A stretch of DNA of 11,356 bases from Bacillota bacterium. GTDB taxonomy: Bacteria > Bacillota > Clostridia > Christensenellales > Aristaeellaceae. Each line of letters opens with the position of its first letter. Position 1 is the stretch's first letter. Positions 1 to 5,829 of the stretch are shown in pieces. Made by a program: the position numbers and the translations under genes. Where the stretch lies: assembly GCA_023396045.1 (NCBI GenBank), contig JAEWXD010000011.1, positions 1 to 11,356 of the forward strand, given 5' to 3'. The notes under the pieces were generated by a model that was not told the origin of the DNA, ran no database searches, and worked only from the letters and a program-made list of their open reading frames with translations.

Positions 1-2
1 AA

Positions 3-284
3 AACCCTGTTAGCATTTTAAAAGCACTCAATAAAGATGGTGAATTTGCAAAACAAGCCCTGCTATTTGAAGAAGACGAATTGCTTGCACTGATTACCCA
101 CTGTGTAGAAAAAGCCAAAGAATTTGCAGAACAAATTAACCAAGGTAAAATTGATGTATATCCATTAAATGTAGAAGACCATTTGCCGTGCGAATATTGT
201 GAATACAAAAATATTTGCAGGGTAGAAAACGAAAGCAATGAAATAGAAAAAATTGATTTTGACGAATTAAAAAACAGATTATAA
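3..284 (+). CDS. addB: ATP-dependent helicase/nuclease subunit B (AddB/RexB-like), C-terminal fragment
   Basis: Only the last 93 codons are visible. The frame is open from base 3, so the gene starts upstream of the window. The tail contains C-x2-C-x5-C (PCEYCEYKNIC, bases 189-221), preceded by a helix and the phrase INQGKIDVYPL. This matches the C-terminus of AddB, where these three cysteines plus one more upstream hold an Fe-S cluster that staples the RecB-type nuclease domain. AddAB processes double-strand breaks for recombination in Firmicutes. By family knowledge addA usually follows addB, but here a terminator comes directly after the stop and no addA is seen. A different Cas4/RecB-like PD-(D/E)XK protein with the same Cys tail remains possible because the catalytic motifs lie outside the window. 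Confidence 0.72.
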   Translation, partial: NPVSILKALNKDGEFAKQALLFEEDELLALITHCVEKAKEFAEQINQGKIDVYPLNVEDHLPCEYCEYKNICRVENESNEIEKIDFDELKNRL

Positions 285-290
285 AATTTC

Positions 291-312
291 AGCCCTAAAA
301 GGGCTTTTTTTT
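291..312 (+). terminator. Rho-independent terminator after addB
   Basis: AGCCC (291-295) and GGGCT (301-305) form a 5-bp stem with a TAAAA loop. An uninterrupted run of T (305-312) follows immediately. It begins 7 bases after the addB stop codon and separates this gene from the regulator promoter at 324. Confidence 0.88.
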
Positions 313-323
313 ATAAAACACTA

Positions 324-354
324 TTGACACTTACGTTCCGTAATAGTTTATACT
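324..354 (+). promoter_or_regulatory. Sigma-A promoter with 19-bp spacer (MerR-type) of the TipAL-like regulator
   Basis: A perfect -35 TTGACA (324-329) and a near-consensus -10 TATACT (349-354) are separated by 19 bp rather than 17. An over-long spacer with a dyad in it is the hallmark of promoters activated by MerR-family proteins through DNA untwisting. The gene directly downstream is a MerR-family protein, so autoregulation is the natural reading. The transcription start would fall around 360, just upstream of the RBS. Confidence 0.85.
327..347. promoter_or_regulatory. MerR-family operator dyad in the promoter spacer
   Basis: TTACG (331-335), TTC, CGTAA (339-343) is a perfect inverted repeat with a 3-bp centre. 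The outer bases AC (327-328) and GT (346-347) are also symmetric. The dyad lies between the -35 and -10 boxes, where MerR proteins bind. No second copy of TTACG-N3-CGTAA was noticed elsewhere in the window. Confidence 0.78.
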
Positions 355-363
355 TTGAAATAT

Positions 364-369
364 AGGAGG
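364..369 (+). promoter_or_regulatory. RBS that fixes the regulator start at 376
   Basis: AGGAGG is followed directly by an ATG at 370 (spacing 0, unusable) and by a second ATG at 376 with a 6-nt spacing. The second ATG is therefore the likely start. A TTG at 355 in the same frame touches the -10 box and cannot be the start of an mRNA from this promoter. Confidence 0.8.
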
Positions 370-375
370 ATGACT

Positions 376-1116
376 ATGTATTTGATTAAACAAGTAAGCA
401 AAATAAGTGGCGTATCGGTGCGCACTTTACACCACTATGATGCGATCGGGTTATTATGCCCACAAAAACATGAGAATGGATATAGATATTATTCAGAAAA
501 CGAAATATCTATATTACAAAGTATTCTGTTTTACAAGTATTTGGGATTCTCCCTTGCAGAAATTAAAGAATTGTTGCAACAAAACAAAGAAAATGTAGTG
601 GTACACTTTAAGAAACAGCTTGCATTAATGCAAAAGGAAAAACAAAGATTGCTTACCCTAATACAAACATTGGAACAAAGCATTGTTGCAGAAGAAAGGA
701 AAATCAAAATGCCAAACGATGAAAAATTCAAAGGTTTTGTATATGCAGAACATACACATTATAAACAAGAAGCTGAAGAAAAATATGGCAAAAAAGCAAT
801 AGAAAATTCTTACCAAAAGCATAAAGGGAAAGAACAAGAAATGATACAAGGATTAAATGCAATATTCTTTGCCTTTGCAGAAAATAAACAAAAAGAATTA
901 GCCAGTACAGACAAAGAAAACTTGGTGCTTGCAAAGAAATTGCACAAACATATTTGTGAGTATGCTTTTGAATGCAAGTTAGAAGTGTTTTCTGCTATTG
1001 CTTATGGCTATGTTGAAAACGATGCATTTAAAACAAACATAAACAAATTTGGAGAAGATATGGCTCAATATATATGTGATGCCGTTCAAGAATATGTAAA
1101 AGTAAATACAAGATAA
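376..1116 (+). CDS. MerR-family transcriptional regulator, TipAL/Mta type with TipAS ligand domain
   Basis: The protein has 246 residues. The N-terminal winged helix (about 2-70) shows the MerR signatures VSKISGVSVRTLHHYD and GYRYYSENEI. A coiled-coil dimerisation helix follows (about 75-110). The C-terminal part (about 135-242) matches the TipAS antibiotic-recognition fold: YGKKAIENSYQK, then a cysteine-bearing helix KHICEYAFECKLEVFSAIAYGYVENDAF (positions 191-218). TipAL-like proteins bind thiopeptides or other hydrophobic compounds and activate their own gene and drug-response genes. The 19-bp-spacer promoter with its dyad supports autoactivation. No efflux pump or resistance gene lies next to it, so its other targets, if any, are elsewhere. 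The ligand cannot be predicted; C194 and C200 sit near the region of the reactive cysteine of TipAS, but equivalence is unproven. Confidence 0.92.
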   Translation: MYLIKQVSKISGVSVRTLHHYDAIGLLCPQKHENGYRYYSENEISILQSILFYKYLGFSLAEIKELLQQNKENVVVHFKKQLALMQKEKQRLLTLIQTLEQSIVAEERKIKMPNDEKFKGFVYAEHTHYKQEAEEKYGKKAIENSYQKHKGKEQEMIQGLNAIFFAFAENKQKELASTDKENLVLAKKLHKHICEYAFECKLEVFSAIAYGYVENDAFKTNINKFGEDMAQYICDAVQEYVKVNTR

Positions 1117-1121
1117 TATGT

Positions 1122-1200
1122 AAAAGCAGCTTAATTGTTCCCCCAAAAAAGTTAGACAAAAAATCTAATGAATGGAGGTCGGTACAAGTTGCTGCTTTTT
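1122..1200. terminator. Bidirectional terminator-like hairpin with an enlarged loop
   Basis: AAAAGCAGC (1122-1130) pairs perfectly with GCTGCTTTT (1191-1199). On the + strand the right arm runs into TTTTTATTTATTT. On the - strand the other arm likewise ends in TTTT. It sits between the convergent regulator (ends 1116) and oxidoreductase (ends 1203), so it could terminate both. The loop is about 60 nt, far longer than normal, and holds the palindromic element described separately. Whether it still terminates well is uncertain. Confidence 0.62.
1135..1187. repeat. 53-bp imperfect palindromic insert (IS-end or MITE-like) in the terminator loop
   Basis: The unit begins TTGT (1135-1138) and ends ACAA (1184-1187). 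Inside are CCCCC (1140-1144) opposite GGAGG (1174-1178), and GTTAGA (1151-1156) opposite TCTAAT (1164-1169) across an A-rich centre. The C-rich end followed by AAAAAAGTTAGAC resembles, from memory, terminal sequences of IS3/IS150-family elements, but no transposase is present. No clear target-site duplication is seen. It may be a miniature element, an IS-end remnant, or simply an elaborate hairpin. Confidence 0.4.
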
Positions 1201-1202
1201 AT

Positions 1203-2609
1203 TTATTTAAACCGGGCAACAATTTCTTCACCAGAGATATCCTTAGGGATATCTTCTACATTGATGTTCAATTCTCTTGCAAGAATTTGTGCAACTTTAG
1301 GCCTGCAACGCTTGCCTTGGCAAGGACCCATACCTGCACGAACACGGCGTTTTATACCTTCTATGGTGCGTGCACCGGCCGGTCTATAAATAGCGTCTAC
1401 AATTTCTGCTTCTGTAATTCTTTCACATAGACAAATATATTCTTCGGTAGAATCTTGTACATGTATATCAAAGGACCATTTTTTTGCAATGGGTTTACGT
1501 GAGGGTACGAAATCCGGTTTTGCCTGCAAAGCAAAACCTTGGGCTTGCAAAAGTTCAGCTACATACTCTGCAATAGCAGGGGCTGAAGTAAGGCCCGGAG
1601 ATTCTATTCCTCCTACATGAATGAAGCCTTGCATGGTTTTAGAAGGGTAGATCATAAATTCACCTGTAGTAGGTTTAGCACGTACACCAGAAAAAATGCG
1701 AATAGTAGCTTTATAATTTAAACTGGGCACAGATTTTTTAGCCAAATCATCAATTTGTGCCAAAGAATCCGCTTGGGTAGAAGTTCCAAAATCTTTGCTG
1801 ATTTTTTCTGTGGTGGGGCCAACCATAGTATTGCCGGCATAAGTAGAGGTAACCAAAACTCCTTTGCCTTTTTCGGTAGGTACTTGAAAAAGTACAGTTT
1901 CTATCATATCCTTAGGGTTTTTGCTAAGCAAACGATATACTCCCATGGTTGGCACGATATCATAATCGTTTTCACCTGTAAGGCGGCTGATATTAGCAGA
2001 ATAAAGACCGGCTGCATTGATTACAAAACGGCTTTTAAATTCACCTTGATTGGTATAAATCACAAAGTAATCTTCCTTTTGTGCTAAAGATTGTACCTCA
2101 GTTTGTGTAAAAAGCTCTACCCCATTTTGTACGGCATTTTCTGCCATGGCAAAACAGAAATTGAAAGGATCTACCACGCCGGCTGTTTTAGCATAAAGGG
2201 CTGAAGTAACTTCTTCTGAAAGCTTTGGCTCTATTTTTCTTGCTTGCTCACCTGTAAGAATAAAAAGTTTCGGAACACCGTTTTTAATACCACGTTCATA
2301 GAGTTCTTGCACAAGAACATCTTCTTCAGCACCAAAAGCCAATACCAAAGAACCAATATTGCGAAATGCAAAGCCAAGTTCCTTGCTTAATGCAGGAAAC
2401 ATAGCATTGCCTTGTACATTGAGTTTGGCTTTTAAGCTACCCACTTTACAATCGTAACCAGCATGCACAATGGCAGAGTTTGCTTTGGTAGTTTCCATGC
2501 CTACTTCTATATTTTTTTCTAACAATGCTATTTTACCATGATAACGCGCAAGTTTACGTGCAATACTACACCCTACAATACCTGCACCTATTATTACAAT
2601 GTCAAACAT
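1203..2609 (-). CDS. NAD(P)/FAD-dependent oxidoreductase, GlpA/DAO family with C-terminal BFD-like [2Fe-2S] domain
   Basis: The protein has 468 residues. It opens with a Rossmann FAD motif, FDIVIIGAGIVGCSIARKL (GAGIVG at 8-13, E31 at the end of the second strand). A D-amino-acid-oxidase/glycerol-3-phosphate-dehydrogenase-like body follows, with INAAGLYS (197-204) and HVGGIESPGLTSAPAIAEYV (331-350). The tail (about 390-440) carries C-x-C (C393, C395) and C430-x4-C435, the Cys4 pattern of BFD-like [2Fe-2S] domains. Family members oxidise glycerol-3-phosphate or 2-hydroxy acids; the substrate cannot be fixed here. Some are encoded with a second FAD reductase and a small Cys protein, but neither lies adjacent. 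The start at 2609 follows AGAGG at 2615-2619; the upstream ATG at 2645 lacks comparable support. No convincing promoter was found in 2610-2680. Confidence 0.88.
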   Translation of the reverse strand: MFDIVIIGAGIVGCSIARKLARYHGKIALLEKNIEVGMETTKANSAIVHAGYDCKVGSLKAKLNVQGNAMFPALSKELGFAFRNIGSLVLAFGAEEDVLVQELYERGIKNGVPKLFILTGEQARKIEPKLSEEVTSALYAKTAGVVDPFNFCFAMAENAVQNGVELFTQTEVQSLAQKEDYFVIYTNQGEFKSRFVINAAGLYSANISRLTGENDYDIVPTMGVYRLLSKNPKDMIETVLFQVPTEKGKGVLVTSTYAGNTMVGPTTEKISKDFGTSTQADSLAQIDDLAKKSVPSLNYKATIRIFSGVRAKPTTGEFMIYPSKTMQGFIHVGGIESPGLTSAPAIAEYVAELLQAQGFALQAKPDFVPSRKPIAKKWSFDIHVQDSTEEYICLCERITEAEIVDAIYRPAGARTIEGIKRRVRAGMGPCQGKRCRPKVAQILARELNINVEDIPKDISGEEIVARFK

Positions 2610-2674
2610 AATTACCTCTTTTATATAAATTGATATATATTTCATACACCCTTATTATTTATATGAAACAGAAT

Positions 2675-2701
2675 ATAAAAAATCGGCGAAACTCGCCGAT
2701 T
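2675..2701 (-). terminator. Strong Rho-independent terminator of the herA-like/P1 peptidase/acpS operon
   Basis: AATCGGCGA (2681-2689) and TCGCCGATT (2693-2701) form a 9-bp perfect stem with a 3-nt loop. On the - strand it is followed by TTTTTT. It starts inside the acpS stop codon, so the ORF and terminator overlap. It isolates acpS from the oxidoreductase gene downstream. Confidence 0.92.
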
Positions 2702-3057
2702 TAACAATGCATTACCACTGCAATCGCCATATCTTGTTCATGGCTTAGAGATATATGCAAAGTACGTTCTGTATATAATACTTGCTGTGCATTGCCAAGC
2801 AATTTAATATAAGGTTGCCCACTTGGCAAATGGGCAATGCAAATTTCATTCAGTGCAACAGCACCTATGCCTCTGCCAAAGGATTTAAGCAGTGCTTCTT
2901 TGCCTGCAAACATTGCCGCAGCACTCTGCCACTTTACATTGTTTTTTTGTTCTAAATAGGCTTGCTCTTCTGTACAAAAAAAGCGTTGCATGGCTTTGGG
3001 GTTTTGCTCTATGATTTTTTGTATTTTGCTAATACTACAAATATCTACACCGATCAT
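2701..3057 (-). CDS. acpS: Holo-[acyl-carrier-protein] synthase
   Basis: This 118-residue protein transfers 4'-phosphopantetheine from CoA to a serine of acyl carrier protein, activating fatty-acid synthesis in the cytoplasm. The N-terminal MIGVDICSI carries the Mg-binding Asp (D5). AAAMFAGKEALLKSFG (46-61) is the second family signature with the metal-binding Glu (E54). The tail LHISLSHEQDMAIAVV is the usual final strand. The length is typical of the family. The ATG overlaps the TGA of the P1 peptidase gene in ATGA, so translation is probably coupled. In many Firmicutes acpS lies by a nnr-type epimerase or alr; that context is absent here. Confidence 0.96.
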   Translation of the reverse strand: MIGVDICSISKIQKIIEQNPKAMQRFFCTEEQAYLEQKNNVKWQSAAAMFAGKEALLKSFGRGIGAVALNEICIAHLPSGQPYIKLLGNAQQVLYTERTLHISLSHEQDMAIAVVMHC

Positions 3058-4004
3058 TGTTGTTTACCTGCAAGCGCTGCATTGTAAATAGCTCTTGCTA
3101 TGACTTCTGCACCTGCCATCAATATTTGCATAAAGTCCACATTTTCAATTTTTTTAGATGTAGCAAGTGCGAAGCAAGTATCGCCATCAAACTGAGTATG
3201 CACCGGGCGAATGGCTCTTGCAAAACCATCGTGCGCAACGGTAGCCAAGCGATTGCATTGTTCTTTATTTAAGTTAGCATCGCAAGCAATGACGGCAATG
3301 CTTGTATTTTCACCTATTAATGTATTAAAAGTTTGTGGTTCTTGTATAGCATTCAGCATATCCATAGCAAGCACGGGCTTGCCATCATTTGCGATAGCAA
3401 AACTCAGTGGTTCACCTGTATGGGGATGATAAATATCCCCCACGGCATTGACGGCAACAATCGCTCCTACCGTAACACCACAGGGTAAGCGCATACTTGC
3501 AGTACCTATGCCTCCGTTTGCACATTGTGTATTGGGAATGAGTTTAGAAACAGTAGCACCACATGCTGCACCAAATAAACCTTCTTGTACATGAGCACTC
3601 GCTTGCATACAAGCTTCCATGCCCATTTGTGCATCAGGGCGGATGTTAGCGTTACCCACTTTTAAATCATACAATACAGCAGCAGGTACAATGGGCACCT
3701 TACATACACCGGTATCAAGGCCGATTTGCTGTTGCTCCAAATATTGCATTACGCCGTCTGTAGCAGCTAATCCAAAGGCAGAGCCGCCAGCCAATACAAC
3801 AGCGTGGGCTTTTTGCACAAGATTACCAGGTTTGCATAGGTCTGTTTCTCTTGTGCCGGGTGCAGCACCACGTACATCTACACCTACCATTGCGCCATCG
3901 GCTTCTGTAAGCACAACACTTACACCGGTTCTGGCCTCCAAATTTTGTGTTTGGCCAACCGATATACCCTCTACATCACAAATACTACCCGGAAAACGTT
4001 CCAT
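3054..4004 (-). CDS. P1-family (S58, DmpA/NylC-like) N-terminal-nucleophile peptidase
   Basis: The protein has 316 residues. Diagnostic stretches are EGISVGQ near the N-terminus, GVDVRGAAPGTRETDL (41-56), VLAGGSAFGLAATDGVMQYL (70-89), NGGIGTAS (163-170), GAIVAVNAVGDIY (180-192) and QFDGDTCFALAT (271-282). The family contains aminopeptidases, D-esterases and amide hydrolases that cleave themselves to free an N-terminal Thr or Ser nucleophile. N233-T234 (GENTSIAVIA) is the likely cleavage point, with N186 and D273/D275 as candidate active-site partners. The substrate is unknown. ATG 4004 lies one base after the stop of the HerA-like gene; a TTG at 4034 in the same frame would overlap that gene and has no better RBS. 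Its ATGA overlap with acpS makes it the middle gene of the operon. Confidence 0.9.
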   Translation of the reverse strand: MERFPGSICDVEGISVGQTQNLEARTGVSVVLTEADGAMVGVDVRGAAPGTRETDLCKPGNLVQKAHAVVLAGGSAFGLAATDGVMQYLEQQQIGLDTGVCKVPIVPAAVLYDLKVGNANIRPDAQMGMEACMQASAHVQEGLFGAACGATVSKLIPNTQCANGGIGTASMRLPCGVTVGAIVAVNAVGDIYHPHTGEPLSFAIANDGKPVLAMDMLNAIQEPQTFNTLIGENTSIAVIACDANLNKEQCNRLATVAHDGFARAIRPVHTQFDGDTCFALATSKKIENVDFMQILMAGAEVIARAIYNAALAGKQQ

Positions 4005-4005
4005 A

Positions 4006-5763
4006 CTATTTGCGTTTTCCGCCCAAAGCACCAAATATGCCGCGGGTTAAGCTTCTGCCCAATTCTCTGCCTACGGAACTAACAGCACTGTTCATTACTC
4101 TACCCAATACAGAATCGTTTTTACGAGCACGTTTTACACGTTCTTCACGGAGTTCATCCATATAGGCACGACGTTCTTCTGCTTTACGTTCTTTTTCTAT
4201 TCTGGCAAGTTCGCGTGCTTCTTCACGTTGTTGTTTTAAAATGGCTTGTTCTTCTTTTAAAGTCATGGTATAGGGAGCAGCTTGCATAGTAGGTGCATAG
4301 CTTACTTCTTGCTCTACTGCTTGGGTGGTTCTAATATATTTGCCACTTTGCGGATCGTATACCAAAGACCCCGTCTTATTATTAGAGGTAACAGTGCTTT
4401 GTGCCACAGCAGCAGGCCTTTGGTAAGTGTTAAACTGTGGAATATAATGTTGTGTAGTTTGCACATTTACACTTCGGTTTTGCACCAGTGCGGCCTGCAA
4501 TACTTCATATGCACTTTCCCTGTCTATTTTTTCTTCATAATAGCCGGCAAAAGGGCTGTTTTCAATAATAAGATTTCTATAGTCATCTTCAATTGCACCA
4601 ATAAAGGATTGCGGCGGCAAAATAAGACAACGTTCTACAACACTTGGTGCACCTTTTTCATCTAAAAAAGAAATCAAAGCTTCACCGGTTTTTAATTCCG
4701 AAATAACACTTGCAGTATCAAAATTAGGGTTGGTACGGAAGGTATCTGCAGCAACTTTTACACCACGTTGATCTATCGGTGTATAGGCTCTAAGTGCATG
4801 TTGCACACGGTTGCCAAGTTGACCAAGTACACTGGGTGGAATATCTGCCGGGTTTTGCGTAATAAAGTATACGCCTATGCCTTTGCTGCGAATTAAACGA
4901 ACAACGAGTTCTATTTTTTCTAATAATTCCTTAGGGCAATCATTAAACAATAAGTGCGCTTCGTCAAAGAAGAATACCATTCTCGGTTTGTCGCTATCGC
5001 CTTGTTCATCTAAGGTTTCATACAATTCAGAGAGTAGCCAAAGCAAGAAAGTAGAGTACATAGTTGGGCGCAGGAATAATTTTTCTGCACTTAAAATATT
5101 GATAGCACCTCTGCCATTTTGGTCTACTTGCATCCAGTCGTTGAAATTAAGAGCAGGTTCGCCAAAAAAGTCATTGCCACCTTCATCTTCTAAAATACCA
5201 ATGGCACGTTGAATAGCGCCCACACTTGTGGAACTTACATTCCCATAATTTAATTGATATTGTTTTGCGTTTTCGCCCACATAATTGAGCACGGCTTTTA
5301 AATCTTTCAAATCCAAAAGCAACATACCTTCATCATCAGCAATACGGAAAACCATATTGAGAATACCACTTTGGGTTTCATTAAGGCGCAACATTCTGGA
5401 CAACAAAAGTGGACCCATTTCACTTACAGTAGCACGTACCGGGTGGCCTTTTTCACCGAAAACATCCCAAAAAATAGTTGGATAAGGTTTATATTCAAAA
5501 GCTTCTACACCACAATGTTCTAAACGTTCTTGCATTTTATCAGAATGCACACCCGGTTTTGTAAAACCAGCCAAATCTCCTTTTACATCACTTACAAAGC
5601 AAGGCACACCCATATCTGAAAAAGCTTCTGCCAACACTTTTAATGTAACGGTTTTACCTGTACCAGTGGCGCCAGCAATTAACCCGTGGCGATTTGCCAT
5701 ATGTGGCAAAAGGTATGCATTTTGCATGCCTGCGCCAACCCAAATTTTATTATCTATAAACAT
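4006..5763 (-). CDS. HerA-like ATPase (DUF853 / YjgR family)
   Basis: This is a 585-residue P-loop ATPase of the HerA/FtsK superfamily. Walker A is GATGTGKT (31-38), followed by VSDVKGDLAGF (58-67), a typical DUF853 stretch. Walker B is MVFFFDEAHLLF (262-273, D267 and E268). A sensor segment ITQNPADIPPSVLGQLGNR (301-319) follows, then RAYTP. Residues about 430-500 look low-complexity and Gln/Thr-rich. Residues 501-550 form a highly charged Glu/Arg coiled coil, and the end is a basic Gly-rich tail. The cellular role of this family is not settled; DNA pumping or unwinding is inferred from HerA only. NurA, the usual HerA partner in archaea, is not visible. The start follows AAGGAGG (5771-5777) with 7-nt spacing. 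It is the first gene of an operon with the P1 peptidase and acpS. Confidence 0.93.
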   Translation of the reverse strand: MFIDNKIWVGAGMQNAYLLPHMANRHGLIAGATGTGKTVTLKVLAEAFSDMGVPCFVSDVKGDLAGFTKPGVHSDKMQERLEHCGVEAFEYKPYPTIFWDVFGEKGHPVRATVSEMGPLLLSRMLRLNETQSGILNMVFRIADDEGMLLLDLKDLKAVLNYVGENAKQYQLNYGNVSSTSVGAIQRAIGILEDEGGNDFFGEPALNFNDWMQVDQNGRGAINILSAEKLFLRPTMYSTFLLWLLSELYETLDEQGDSDKPRMVFFFDEAHLLFNDCPKELLEKIELVVRLIRSKGIGVYFITQNPADIPPSVLGQLGNRVQHALRAYTPIDQRGVKVAADTFRTNPNFDTASVISELKTGEALISFLDEKGAPSVVERCLILPPQSFIGAIEDDYRNLIIENSPFAGYYEEKIDRESAYEVLQAALVQNRSVNVQTTQHYIPQFNTYQRPAAVAQSTVTSNNKTGSLVYDPQSGKYIRTTQAVEQEVSYAPTMQAAPYTMTLKEEQAILKQQREEARELARIEKERKAEERRAYMDELREERVKRARKNDSVLGRVMNSAVSSVGRELGRSLTRGIFGALGGKRK

Positions 5764-5789
5764 AAAAAATCCTCCTTGTTTTTACTATC

Positions 5790-5818
5790 AGTATACAACA
5801 AAAAGGATTCTTTGTGAA
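5790..5818 (-). promoter_or_regulatory. Sigma-A promoter of the herA-like/P1 peptidase/acpS operon
   Basis: On the - strand TTCACA (5818-5813) and TATACT (5795-5790) are separated by 17 bp, each matching five of six consensus bases. The predicted start is near 5783, just before the AAGGAGG of the HerA-like gene. It lies in the short gap after the dacF stop. No strong terminator separates it from dacF, so some read-through is possible. Confidence 0.72.
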
Positions 5819-5829
5819 CTGTAGAATAT

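Noticed and set aside
355..375. Upstream in-frame TTG (355) and ATG (370) starts for the MerR-family gene
   Set aside because: The TTG adjoins the -10 box and would precede the mRNA start, and ATG 370 abuts AGGAGG with no spacing; ATG 376 fits.
1755..2087. A 110-codon + strand frame inside the oxidoreductase gene
   Set aside because: It is antisense to conserved FAD-domain coding sequence and has no recognisable domain or RBS.
2610..2680. A promoter for the oxidoreductase in the AT-rich gap
   Set aside because: Several TATA-like hexamers occur, but none has an acceptable -35 at 16-18 bp.
3619..4050. A 143-codon open frame on the + strand opposite the P1 peptidase gene
   Set aside because: It lies antisense to a clear family gene, has no ribosome binding site, and its sequence is Ala/Pro/Thr-rich as expected from the complementary strand.
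5796..5815. A terminator for dacF from ACAAAG...CTTTTTGT on the - strand
   Set aside because: The stem is short, almost all A-T with bulges, and overlaps the herA-like promoter; too weak to call.
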